Assembly (NCBI GenBank): GCA_021613535.1
Contig: CP075493.1
Location: forward strand, 12,338,001 to 12,402,000
Direction: 5' to 3'
DNA from: Adineta vaga
Lineage: Eukaryota; Rotifera
Length of the DNA stretch: 64,000 bases
The notes below the pieces were generated by a model. It searched no databases. It saw only the letters and a list, made by a program, of their open reading frames with translations, and was not told where the DNA came from. Positions 1-10,863 of this stretch are shown in pieces. A program made the translations under genes and the position numbers. Position 1 is the first letter of the stretch. Each line of letters opens with the position of its first letter.

Positions 1-71
1 GTTAATTGTTAACATAACGAAAGATTCGACGGACGAAAATCAGCTGCAAAACAAAAAGAAAATCTTTAATT

Positions 72-790
72 TTAAAGTATATTTTGAACTTTCTTACAAA
101 GTATTCGTGATCGATGTAGTTGAATAATCATGATTTTTACATTTGGTGTCAGTCCACTAAGTAATATATACAAATCATCAATCGTTTCAAGAACTAAATC
201 GACGTAAGTAATCGATTGATTGGGTACTAATACTTGATGTAATACAAATCCATCAGGTATATCAATAATAACTTTTTGTAATGAAGATTTTTGTCGATTG
301 ACTAATGGTTGGATCATATCTTTCTCTATGATGTGATGCTAAAAACAGAATAAAGAACATACACTAGAAAACGTTCTGGTTTGTGCTTTACGAATAGGAA
401 CATCATTATTATCATTGTGATTCATTCGACAAAAACTAAATTGATTGTAGGTAAAGATAAATAATCGAAGAAACTCTGTGTCAAATGATGAATATATTCA
501 TTATTTAATACTAATGAATCAGGCTGAAGAGGATGTTTTGTATTTGATAATAAATTTGACAGATAAATAAATTCTGCATTACTCATTTTATCTATTTCGA
601 TTTTTTTTGTAGTAGTCTTGAATAATATGATGAAAACGAAAATATGAGTGTTCAGGTGTATAAAATGAATAAAGAACATGACTCGGTGTTAAATAACGAC
701 ATATGAGAAGAAATATCTCAGTAGGTAAATCAGTTGCACGAGTTATATTCGAACGAAGACGTTTGCATGAAGATGAATCAGTTTCTAAAA
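72..790 (-). pseudogene. F-box / leucine-rich-type gene, broken
   Basis: Reading the minus strand from about 790, the frame gives an F-box-like start (RATDLPTEIFLLICRYLTPS), as in the large bdelloid F-box families that would recruit substrates to SCF ubiquitin ligases. About 40 codons later an 8-base A run (plus-strand T run at 601-608) shifts the frame, and the protein continues in another frame to a stop at 422. Downstream sequence re-enters coding in a third register, crosses a canonical short intron (about 337-360, GTATGT...TTTTTAG) and ends at 72 with leucine/isoleucine-rich strands typical of these proteins. Upstream stops imply a missing or unseen 5' exon. The A-run shift could be a homopolymer sequencing error; the second frame change argues for real decay. 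F-box identity is likely; functional status is doubtful. Confidence 0.5.
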
Positions 791-1369
791 CATGAAATCA
801 TCAAAGATATAAGTATAAGTGCATTGAACAATAAGAAATATAACAAACCATCTTCATCTAAAGAACGTTTTACGTCTGTTTCCATTTTTCTACACTTTCA
901 ATTGATTGTCTTCTTTTCACAATATATTTATAAGTAATGGAAATAAAGACTTGTTCGTCCAGATGAATATATCAGATGACCGGAATCATAGGTCATAATC
1001 GATTGAGATCAAATATTCACTAGACAATTTGGATGCTTATGATAATAATCATTTCCGAGAAAATCTTCGATTTTATATCTAATTGTATACCCACACTCTC
1101 ACCCTCAAGTTTCTAATCCTTAGAGAATCTAAGTGATAGCATAAACTAATATCTTTAGTCATATTATGCTTGATGTTGTCATTAATTCAACTGGAAATGC
1201 AGTGTCAATTTTGTTGAATAAGATGAAAAAAAGAAATCTTTATCAAAGCGTGAATAATCATTTAAAAAGATTTTTTCTCATTTATTTTATTTATATAATT
1301 TGAAGAAGACAGATATATTTTCTGTGAGATCAAAACAGGTAAGAAACTAATCTGTTGATACTTTTGGCA
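791..1369. other. Intergenic, with one telomere-like C-rich motif
   Basis: AT-rich spacer with no supportable gene. It holds one copy of the recurrent motif ACCCACACTCTCACCCTCAAG (shown split: ACCCACACTCTC then ACCCTCAAG) at 1089-1109, the same C-rich tract ending in CTCAAG found at several other loci in the window. Confidence 0.6.
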
Positions 1370-2293
1370 ATGAATTCTTCAATAAATGAATTCAGAAATA
1401 ATAGAACAGATTACACTGTAACTGCTCCTGTATCAATGATTTTCGCTGTAACTTCTGTTATTATTACTTCATTTATTTTGATAATTGTTTTATTTACAAA
1501 ACCATTACATACAGTTACTCGTTTATTAACTTGTAATACATGTTTAACATCAATATTATATTGTGTTGTTCAATTTAATAATTATATTTATCTCTTAGTA
1601 TTGACATGGGATAGAAACGATCAATCATGTCGATGGCGTGGTTATTTTGGATATCTAGCAATGGTTGCTTTTATTTATTCGTATGTTTTACAAGTTTTAT
1701 CACGATTCTTTTTTATTGTTTTATCAACTAAATATCGATGGTTAACTTCATTTCGAACACATTTTTATTTGATTTTCATTGGATGGATCATTATTTTAAT
1801 TATTCCGTTACCAGCAATTCTAACGAATGATATCTATTTTCGTGAAGGTGAACTCTGTTGGGTAACAAAAGAATATGAATTGCATTCGTATTATATTACC
1901 ATTGCATATTATGTCATACCAATTCTCTCGATTATTGTTATTAATGTGATGATATCTATTCGAATTTATCTGTATAGAAAAAATAGCCGAATACAGCGTC
2001 ATACAAGAAGAAAAGATCGTGATATAGAAATCTTTCGTAATATAATGATATCGTTTAGTGTCTATTTTCTTGGTGGAGTACCATTTATGATTTATATGTT
2101 TACAGATAGTGAATTTCTCTATTCAATGGGTGTTATTTCTGTCACATTTGCCGTAACTATGGAGAAATTAGTTATAATTCATCTCGATCGAGATATTCGA
2201 ATGACGTTGAAAAATTGTTTTTGTCAAAAAAGAACTCAAGTTACACCAATAACAATCAATCCTACTTTTCTTGCTCCTCGATTGAATATATGA
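1370..2293 (+). CDS. Class A-like 7TM receptor, single exon
   Basis: A 307-residue protein with seven hydrophobic segments, beginning at the first ATG (the frame itself opens upstream with TTG). Visible class A hallmarks are a cysteine at the start of TM3 (QSCRWRGYFGY) matched by one in extracellular loop 2 (GELCWVTKEYE), and an SRF motif replacing the usual DRY at the end of TM3. Intracellular loop 3 is basic (RKNSRIQRHTRRKDRD). N-terminal Asn residues (NSS, NRT) suggest glycosylation. It would sit in the plasma membrane and couple to G proteins, ligand unknown. It lacks the ERHILIFH motif of the other receptors here, so it belongs to a different subfamily. It converges on the NHL gene, with about 100 bp between the two stops. 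Confidence 0.8.
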   Translation: MNSSINEFRNNRTDYTVTAPVSMIFAVTSVIITSFILIIVLFTKPLHTVTRLLTCNTCLTSILYCVVQFNNYIYLLVLTWDRNDQSCRWRGYFGYLAMVAFIYSYVLQVLSRFFFIVLSTKYRWLTSFRTHFYLIFIGWIIILIIPLPAILTNDIYFREGELCWVTKEYELHSYYITIAYYVIPILSIIVINVMISIRIYLYRKNSRIQRHTRRKDRDIEIFRNIMISFSVYFLGGVPFMIYMFTDSEFLYSMGVISVTFAVTMEKLVIIHLDRDIRMTLKNCFCQKRTQVTPITINPTFLAPRLNI

Positions 2294-2396
2294 CATTAGT
2301 AAAATAAAATTTTATTACTCAGATGATTATCTCATGATTTGAACTATATTTGTATAATTGAAGAGATTTTTCGATTTAAAAAAAAACGAATGTTTA

Positions 2397-3332
2397 TCAA
2401 TCTTCAGGTTCATATTTTTGTATCCGATGATTATCACAATCGACAACATATAGATTTCCTTCGTTATCAAATGATAAATCCGTCGGAAAATTTAATTGAT
2501 TTGATTCTTTTCCTTGACCAACTCCGCCGACAACAACTTCACCTTCTTCTTTTCCTTCACACCAACGCATCACTCGATGATTAGCACAATCTACAACATA
2601 AATTCGTCCTAGATGATCAACTGTTACTCCTTCTGGACAAGATAATTGTTTCAAACTCTTTCCTTTTCCATTTCCACCAGCTACAACAGATCCTTCTATT
2701 GCATCTCTTGTCCATTTCATAACACGATGATTATTATAATCTGATACATACAAAGAATAATCTTTATCAATAAAGATACAAGTAGGACCATTGAGTTGAT
2801 TAACTTGATTTCCATCTTTATTTCCACCTGCAATAATTTTTCCATCTTTTTCACCATCTTCCCAATATCTTACTTCATTTTGTTCACAAATAGCAGCACA
2901 AATATGCCCTTTTCTATTAATAGCAATACCCCAACAATCAATATCGGAAACAAGAATTTCTTGATCTGTTTTACTATGATAAAACCATCGAATGATTCGT
3001 CGATTTTTTCGATCCGAAATAATCAATGAATGATTTTCTTTATCAATAAGAATATCTCGTGGATAATTCAATTGATTATTTCGAATGCCACGTCCATTTC
3101 CACCGGCAACAATTTGTCCTGCTTTTGATTCAGATTTCCAATGTACAATTCGATGATTTCCCCAATCAGCAATATAAATAGATTTATCACTATTATCAAT
3201 ATAAAATCCTCGAGGATAATTTAGCTGTTTTAAATCGCTTCCACTTCCATGACCTCCGGCAACGGTAATTCCATCAGATTTCCATTTATTGTGTTTTATT
3301 TCCATTCGTTCTTCAATTGAAGAAAGAAACAT
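2397..3332 (-). CDS. NHL-repeat beta-propeller protein
   Basis: A 311-residue protein made almost wholly of NHL repeats of about 45 residues. Each has the recurring pattern VAGGxGxGxxxxQLxxP, then IDxxxxIYVxDxxNHRVxxW. Six blades can be counted, enough for a closed six-bladed propeller. Such propellers bind protein or RNA partners. No RING, B-box or enzyme domain precedes it. The ATG at 3330-3332 opens directly into the first blade and no signal peptide is visible. A pyrimidine-rich stretch ending CTTGCAG just upstream could be a splice acceptor, so a 5' exon with a signal or membrane anchor, as in other bdelloid NHL proteins, cannot be excluded. The reading frame is intact and ends EPED. Confidence 0.8.
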   Translation of the reverse strand: MFLSSIEERMEIKHNKWKSDGITVAGGHGSGSDLKQLNYPRGFYIDNSDKSIYIADWGNHRIVHWKSESKAGQIVAGGNGRGIRNNQLNYPRDILIDKENHSLIISDRKNRRIIRWFYHSKTDQEILVSDIDCWGIAINRKGHICAAICEQNEVRYWEDGEKDGKIIAGGNKDGNQVNQLNGPTCIFIDKDYSLYVSDYNNHRVMKWTRDAIEGSVVAGGNGKGKSLKQLSCPEGVTVDHLGRIYVVDCANHRVMRWCEGKEEGEVVVGGVGQGKESNQLNFPTDLSFDNEGNLYVVDCDNHRIQKYEPED

Positions 3333-4594
3333 AAAAGTGTCTGCAAGAGAATATTCTGACTAATGTTCTCATTATTTTCTCTATGATTGCTGTAATGTTA
3401 GTTCTTCTTTATTTTTGTCGTTTCATCCTTTAACAATGTATTTTAATGAGTAAAATTGCGCACCACGATACGAATGCAAATACAAGAAATCATTGAAGGA
3501 TTTCATCATCAAGTTCTATTCATAGAGAAATGAAGAAAAAAAGTATGATGTCATCCATAATCATATCAATATTCAGAGCCAATAAATGAATTGTACAAAC
3601 GTATATTCAAGTTGATTAAAGCATCTAATAAAATAAGTTTGTTCTTGATATTTCTCCTCTTGCATTTCCATACTTATTTGTTACGTCACATGCACGACCA
3701 GAACAGAATCCACAGCAAAGGTGACTCTTTTCACAAATCCTTCATTGACAAATCTGCACGTATCGATGTCGACCATAGAAAGCTTGATACACTTACTCGT
3801 CATATAGTTGACGTACTTCGTAAAATAAAAGAATATATTAGAACTAGCAAACCTTCGCAAGATAAATTTTTATTTTCGATGAAATATCTTTTCTGGCCAT
3901 CATTTCTTGATTAAGCTCATTTATTGTTTTCATCTGTTGTGATGAATTATAAGGACGTATTGTATATACATTGATAGAAAGAGTCAATTTTGTTTAATTC
4001 TAATAGGAATGGATATTGTTGTTTGTACAAAAATAAGCATAATAATCGAGGTTGTTATTGATGTGTTCAAAACCGAACAATGAGTATTAAGATAGAGAAA
4101 AGGTAAAACAAAACAAAAAACAATTCCGCACACTTTTAATTGCTGACAAGATATCTTGTTAACATCACGACAGATTTTATTGTCCTGGAATAAATAAATG
4201 TAAGTTTAGATAAACTATTGAGAAGAGACAGTAAAGCAGCCCAAAATAAGTCATGTCGGCGACCACAGAAAATAATAATTTACAATAGTTTATTATATTT
4301 TTCTTGACATATCCATACTCAAAATGTTGAATCCATATTTAAAACATTATTCTTAATAAAACGATTCGTTACATTTTTGCTGCAACAATGGTTGCGAGTC
4401 TTTTTGATCCAAACATATCATCATCGAACAAACTATAATTAACTATTCAAAAAGCCTATAGTACTTTGTGTATTATCATATATATTTATATTTCATAATT
4501 AACTTCGGAAGTTTTTGAAAAAAAGGGAAATACTAAAAGCCAATCAATTAGATGTAGAATAAAAACAGCTTTCATTATCTATATAGTAGGGCAG
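3333..4594. other. Intergenic, no supported gene
   Basis: AT-rich sequence between divergently placed genes. A 107-codon open frame at 3591-3914 starts with TTG, has no recognisable domain and is not called. No repeats or RNA genes were recognised. Confidence 0.5.
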
Positions 4595-5522
4595 ATGTCG
4601 AATACAACGACTTCATCTTTTTCTATTGATATTATATTTTCATACGATCTTCGATTTTGGCTTTATCTTCTTCCAAATAATTTGTTCAATTTTTCTTCTT
4701 TATCATCTTCTTTTTGATCGAAAACTTCGTCGTGCTCTTAATAATCATATTATTATTATTCTTCTTTTCATTGGCCTTGTATTTGAACTAACAGATATTC
4801 CTTGGTATCTATATTATTATCGATTCAATACTGCTTGGAATAAATCACATCTTTTTGCATTATTTTGGACATATATCGACGTAACGTTTTATACAACTCA
4901 AGTTATTTTATTTGCATGGACGACAATTGAACGGCATATTCTTATATTTCATGACCGATGGATTTTAACGAAAAAGAAACGATTTGTCCTTCATTATCTT
5001 CCTCCTATGATCATTTCAATCTATAGTTTTACTTGGTATTATCTTTTAATTTTTGCTCCATTTTGTACAAATTCATATGATTATTCAGTTGCAAGAGGAA
5101 TTGTATCATTTTGTGCATTAAATAATCCAATATTACCAAAATGGAATCTCATTGGTCATCAGTTAATACCTACAGTGACAATTATTACATTTAGTATCAC
5201 ACTACTTCTACGTGTTTTATTACAAAAACGACGTTTACATCGAAGAATTAATTGGCGTAAACAGCGAAAAATGACGGTTCAATTACTATCAATTTCAATC
5301 GTTTATCTCATCTTCAATATTCCATGGTCAAGTATTTATCTTGCTCATTATTTTGGTGTACCAAGAAATATTGGTACAGAATTTCGTTTATATGCTGCAT
5401 TTTTCGGTAATTATCTTATATTAGCTTTTCCATTTTCTTGTTTGTTGCTCTCGTTACCTGAATTATATGTAAAACTCTGCTGTTGTCGACCACGACGGCG
5501 TGTTATCGCTCCTCGAACATGA
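4595..5522 (+). pseudogene. 7TM receptor (ERHILIFH family) with N-terminal frameshift
   Basis: From about 4680 to 5522 the frame encodes a complete 7TM core: TM1, an ALNNHIIIILLF intracellular turn, TM3 ending in ERHILIFH (an ERH version of DRY), extracellular loop cysteines, an NWRKQRKM loop before TM6, and a Cys/Arg-rich tail (CCCRPRRR). The expected N-terminus is in a different frame: the ATG at 4595 begins MSNTTTSSFSIDIIF and runs in register to about 4675, where CCAAATAATTTG switches frame. A net change of one or two bases in this AT microrepeat accounts for it. No intron fits between the two parts. The gene is therefore either newly broken or misassembled. Paralogues in the window are at 15354, 22782 and 49856. 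Confidence 0.65.
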
Positions 5523-5990
5523 ATTTGTTAAAATGATATAAGAACTTTACAACATCATTGTGATTTCACATATATTGCGAAAGTTAGGCAGAAAACGAAT
5601 ATGGGAAAATGACATGTTCGTGTAAGGAGAACATGTAAACCGATCCTTTCGATTTTTTTTCTTTGAAATAAATATAAATGGGGAAAACAATAAAGCGTTT
5701 TTTCCCCCATTGATGTCATGTATTCGTAATGATGTGAATCTTATCACAAATATTTATAATTATGGCTCATGGGTATACGAAACTAATTATTGCGTAAAAT
5801 ACGGAAGTATATAATCGAAAAAGATTATAGTATATAATAAAGAATTTTACTATTTTAATCTATTTGAATTCCGTCTTTTGAAAAATTATTAAAAGAATAT
5901 TACATGCTAGCGGTTGAATATGTGCTTTTTATTTCAAGGAATTTATTCTTAGAAATGATATTGATTATAAAACCATCTATTTAATAAAAT
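5523..5990. other. Intergenic, nothing recognised
   Basis: AT-rich spacer between a plus-strand receptor gene and the 3' end of the minus-strand DUF4419 gene. I see no coding pattern, repeat or RNA gene. Confidence 0.5.
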
Positions 5991-7347
5991 TTATTCTGTA
6001 CGTTTTCTGATTGTCGAAAGATCATCTACAATGGCCAAAGACATAACAGGTTTATGGCATGCATTTTGACTTTCAATTCCATGAAATCCACCAACGACAT
6101 AGCAGGTCTTAATTTCATTAGTATATTCACTTTCAAATTCAACGGGAGAAACGACGGAATCCAATCTTACTTCGTTGATATTACATTCTGTTTTCATATG
6201 AAGACCATAGCAAAGTTGTAGAAACCATCCGGTAAGTTTTGTCCAACTTCTACGAATAAACATGTGAATGTTTTCTTCATTCAAATCATTGTTTTTGTTG
6301 ATAATTCACTTACCCTGATCCGAAACCAACATGTTCAATGTTGAAAATTTTATCCCAAAATGTATTGTCGACTTTACCTTGATAAGTTTGAATAAACTGA
6401 TCGAGGATTGGTAAAACACATCTAATATAAGTTGAGAATTCATCATCAGGTGTTGTAAATCTTTGTAATTGTTCGGTTTTGTCTCGAAGTAGTGTCCAAT
6501 CATCTGATGTGCCCATAAAATGTACTTTTCGAATGCCACATCTTGTCATAAGGAGACCATAATCAAAATAACTTTTAAAAGTATTCATAATTGTTGCACA
6601 AGATAAAAGTGATTCAACTTTGCCTGTTGTGGAATAATTGGCCGTTAAAAGAGAAACAATATCATTGTTTACTTTTCCACTAATAGTAGTACGCATATCT
6701 TCGAGAAATCTGTTCCAGCTATAAATAGAAAACAAAGAGTTATGTATAATTCAATATTAATTTTAACATCCATTACTTACTCTGGCTCTGGTTGTACTTG
6801 TACAATGGTCAATTTGATCTTTTCGTCGTGATCAACAAATAAATGTCTTAACTTTTCAGCATTAGCATTGGCATATTTTGCAAAGTAGATTGTTATCATT
6901 AACCATATATCACTAAAAAAAAGTCACAGAATAAGAAGTTTTGTTTAGAAATACATTGAACTCCTTGGATTAGTATTACTCAGGTGAAAGAACGATATCT
7001 TCATGCGAATTGTAAGCAGCTAGATAAGCACGAAACAATGCATGATAGCCAGGCGATGATGTATCTAAAATTAACAACAAATCATTCAAAGAAAAATAAA
7101 TCGAAGTATTATACTTACATGGCCCATTGGCAATTATATGTTGTACCTTGAATCGATCAAGATCAACATCTCTATTCCATCGATCACTAGCATGATAATC
7201 GACTATACTTTGAAGCCAATAATACTCATCAGGCTTATCTTTCAGTTCTTCATCTCTATGATCTTTTTCAATCTGTGGTAGATCACCACGAATAACGACT
7301 GTATGAAATCGTTTGTTTACAGCAGCAGCAGCAGCAGCAGCACTCAT
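5991..7347 (-). CDS. DUF4419-family protein, 5 exons
   Basis: Exons 7119-7347, 6980-7064, 6781-6912, 6314-6718 and 5991-6249 join in frame to 369 residues; the four introns are 54, 67, 62 and 64 bp, all GT/AG. The product matches the DUF4419 pattern: a conserved SPDDIWLMITIYFAKYANAN block spanning the exon 2/3 junction, then LRHLFVDHDEK, then a Cys/Gly-rich strand region near TTSGKV, and a final GSGSW...WFLQLC segment. DUF4419 proteins occur in fungi, amoebae and some animals; their biochemical role is not established. The protein starts MSAAAAAAAV, encoded by a GCT/CAG-type triplet run that could vary in length. It ends at a TAA at 5991-5993. The frame is fully open and no lesion is visible. 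Confidence 0.8.
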
Positions 7348-8303
7348 AATCGTAAATGCTATTGTAAGTTTATCACCAAGGAAAGCAATGATGAAAATGA
7401 CATCTACTGTTAGAAAACAAACGATGGTGTATAAAACACGTGGATAGATAAAGTAATTGCAACATATATTTTCTTTCTTGTGAAAGCTTTTCTTTTCTCT
7501 TTCTGTTATTCGTTCTGTTCTATATAATATATGTCAGAGAATGCTTGAGAGACATATATAAATAGCATGTCGAAAGAGAGAAGATAATTAATTTATTAGA
7601 ATACGTAAAAACGATTGATATAATGATCAATAAAACAACGAAAACAATAACAATTATTCCAATGATTACTATAGTAATTTCTTGTACTGAAAGATTCGTT
7701 GAAACGATTCTCACCATATAATTTTCATTGAAGTTTACCTTTCGATTTGACTTTTTGGATTCGTAGGCAACTATTATATTATTTTTTACAGCTAGAACAA
7801 CTCTGTTTGATTGATTGATTGATTTCATCGATTATATTTTAAAAGACCGCTAGTTTTTATTATAATTATTCATCAGACCATAACACGTTGTCAGCTAATA
7901 TTCTGATATCGATCATCAACTATAAACGAAACTAATACTGATGACTGAAGACATTTTATTTCTATAACATATTTGCCTATCTTATCAATATCTATATTTT
8001 ACAAAGCAATTTGAGTAAAGAGCCGAATCAAAGATAGATTAATACTTTTTATAATCACATCGACATTGTTGAACGTATAGAGTTTATATGTATATAAATA
8101 AAATAGAAATTTAACAGTTTGATTCATCTGCAAATGTTAGATCGTCATTGCTATTAGTCATCTAATTTGATTTTGAAGACAAGTGAAGTTTTAACTTCAT
8201 CAGCTTGATTGAAGCAAAAACAGTGCAATTCTATAGTCAGCTCATACTTATGTTTTCAGTAGCTTTTTTTATTTACTATTCAGATATTTATTAGGCATAA
8301 AAT
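7348..8303. other. Intergenic; possible small membrane ORF at 7520-7828 (-)
   Basis: The only candidate is a 102-codon minus-strand frame starting MKSINQSNRVV at 7826-7828, with one long hydrophobic segment (ITIVIIGIIVIVFVVLLII) that would span a membrane once. There is no homologue I can name and AT-rich sequence yields such segments by chance, so it is not called as a gene. The rest is featureless. Confidence 0.3.
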
Positions 8304-9996
8304 TCAGCCATATAGATAATTATGCAAATCTGACATGCGAGCAAGTGTTTCTATAGCATACGCAGCTGCTTTCGTCATGATTTCAAAAGCAAATGGATTC
8401 GTATTTTCAATTGTATCACATGTCTTATGATAACATGGATCGAATACTGCATCCGCAATTCCACCATGTCCATGTCCCAACATTCTGTCATAACGATTTC
8501 GTTGTTCAAGTGTTTTACGTCCATCTGCACCTGTAAATAAGCCACCACAGGGAACACCTTCAACTAGAAAAGGAACATGATCACTTGAAATACCAAGTGA
8601 ACTATTATCCCATGGTAGATTTTCTTGATCAAACCAATTACGAAATATTTGTGCGATTCTATTTGAACCATTTTTTACTTTTGATGAGACAATATCTGGT
8701 AATCCATCACTTCGATGAATACCAAAGTAATAATTTGGAGATGCAAGCATATCGAAATTTAGCATCATTAAATAGTCTTTCAAACGACTACCTTCAACAG
8801 TGGTCATGTTAGCTTGTTCAACATGATGATATGATCCGTACATATTCCTTTCTTCTGCACCCCACCAACAGAATCGAATTCGATAAGAATATTTTTCATA
8901 GAATGATGTTTGAAACAGATTAGCTAGATTCAAAGCTAGTACCAAAGTTGCCATCGCACCACTTCCTATACAGAATCAGTAGACTTATTCGAAATATTCT
9001 TATGATAGAATTCATAGACAACATACCATTATCATTGATTCCTGAGCCGTTATCTATACTATCACTATGACTTCCGATCACTATTGTTTGAGTTATATTT
9101 CCGGTCGGCGTATCAGCACATATGTTTTCGGACGAAATATTCATTCGCACCATATCTCCAGGTGTCATAAACATTCGAATATGTGGATCAGTTGATAAAT
9201 GATTTTGTACTGCTTCACTTAGTTGTGAACCTACTTCGTAAGAAACAGCCATAGCTATATAAGTTATATTTTGCGCAGCAACAATAATTGGTAAACTCGT
9301 AGCATTGATACTATTGTTATATAGGAGAAGACCATTAATATTGAATTTTTGTGCTAAAATACTCTTTTGTACTGCAGAACAATTTCGATCATGTATAACA
9401 ATTGCTACACTGCCATTGGCTGGATGTGGTGTAGCACGTTGCCAGTCGTCATCATCGCAACCTGAATTTGGTATAATTGTTAGACGGATGGGTGTAAGAA
9501 AGTCTGCAGGTGCTGATAAAAAAACCAAACGAAAATCTGTCCCAAATATATAATTCTTTTCAACACCAGCAATTGTAGAGGTGAGACGAGGATCAGTTCT
9601 TATACTTACAGGTACTAAAAATTCTTCTTTAAATACATGAAAATTAGTTTTTGATTTCAATTGTGTTTCAATATAATCGATAGTAGCCTGAAAACCTGAT
9701 GTTCCAAGAGCACGTGTTCGTTCATGATTATCTGCAATTGTTTGTAATTTTTGTAAATGAAACATCAATTGAGTCGAATTGATCGTATCCATTAGATGTT
9801 TTACTACTACTGATGTTGATGTCGTTGTAATCGGATTTGCATTATCTTGATTTTTCTTGTGACTGATCACACCTAATGTAACTGCTGCTAGAATGAATGT
9901 TACTGATAAAATCGAAAGTAGAATAAGAAGTAGTATTGTATGTAAACGATTTTTCACCATAAGACCATCTTGTCTCGTTTTAACTGTGGTTTTCAT
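8304..9996 (-). CDS. Membrane-anchored M28 zinc aminopeptidase with PA domain
   Basis: Two exons (9027-9996 and 8304-8965, intron 61 bp) give 543 residues. After a short basic N-terminus a hydrophobic segment at about 19-41 acts as a signal anchor, so the enzyme would be a type II membrane protein with its catalytic part outside the cell or in the lumen. A PA-type insert lies at roughly 165-290. The M28 metal site is complete: H310 (in GSHSD), bridging D322 (GINDN), the catalytic glutamate pair E361/E362 (WWGAEE), D395 (NFDM) and H503 (CYHKTCD). The family removes N-terminal residues from peptides using two zinc ions. Many NxS/T sites fit an extracellular domain. The frame is undamaged, which makes this one of the clearly functional genes in the window. 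Confidence 0.9.
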
Positions 9997-10863
9997 GATT
10001 AAAATACGAAATAATATTCGAGTTATTCACACAAAAAATGCAATTTAATATGTTTTTACATCTATCTTATATATCATATTCGTTTCTATGTTTTTATCGG
10101 ATTTTTTTTATGTGACATCATTGTTTTCTTTTGTGTTGTCCTTCTAATGTACGCTGTCAAAATTATTCATATAAACATACAACAGAACAAGATAAATGTT
10201 ATTTTACATATCTGTTATCTTTAAATTAATCTTTATATGTTCATGAATATTAGCAAAATGAATGGTCTTAACAATATAAGTGATGCATTGCCTCGATATG
10301 GTTGATATTGATATCTGTGTCAATATTTTTATATGGATTACCTTTCACTTATTAATTTCTCTTGCTTATCATAAATATATGCTCTTTATTATACTCTCAA
10401 TAAATGAATCATTCGGATTCTTTTGCGTTTTTCATTTCTTTCTCTCTCTGAATCTTTACTTATGACTGTGTAAATTCATTCTTGAAAATAATTGTCCTTG
10501 TTTTTACTTTCTACTATCAAGTTTCATATGTAAATAAAAGGGGTATTTTGTTATTTGCATTCTCACCTAGAGTAAACAAAAGTTAACTGATGATATATTT
10601 TCACGATCGCTTGATACGTGATCTTATTGATTGCAGCGGATGATATACATGCAGTGTTCAATGCAAATACAATCCTCAAGATAAAACTTGCAAAAAATCA
10701 AATTGTTAATATGAAGATGATTCATTTTAGAGTCGCGTTTCTATCAAATTCTTTTACATGCGATCTTAATAAATGTTTCAATCATTCTGTACAATTACTT
10801 TGACTTTATTTCAGTCAGAATACAAAAAATGCTATGGATTAAATTAGAAAAAAACCTATGACT
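9997..10863. other. Intergenic, nothing recognised
   Basis: About 870 bp of AT-rich sequence between two minus-strand genes. Two 61-codon open frames (10280-10465, 10618-10803) show no domain and no coding bias and are not called. Confidence 0.45.

Noticed and set aside
734-937. 67-codon plus-strand frame
   Set aside because: It is the reverse strand of the F-box remnant, whose minus-strand reading is recognisable.
1355-1369. TTG-initiated extension of the receptor at 1370
   Set aside because: Eukaryotic context; an ATG five codons later is the natural start. The same reasoning was applied at 22719, 27911, 46983, 50815, 56428 and 61356.
3591-3914. 107-codon open frame
   Set aside because: Starts with TTG, has no domain or coding pattern, and sits in AT-rich spacer.
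9305-9553. 82-codon plus-strand frame
   Set aside because: Antisense to the well-supported M28 peptidase.
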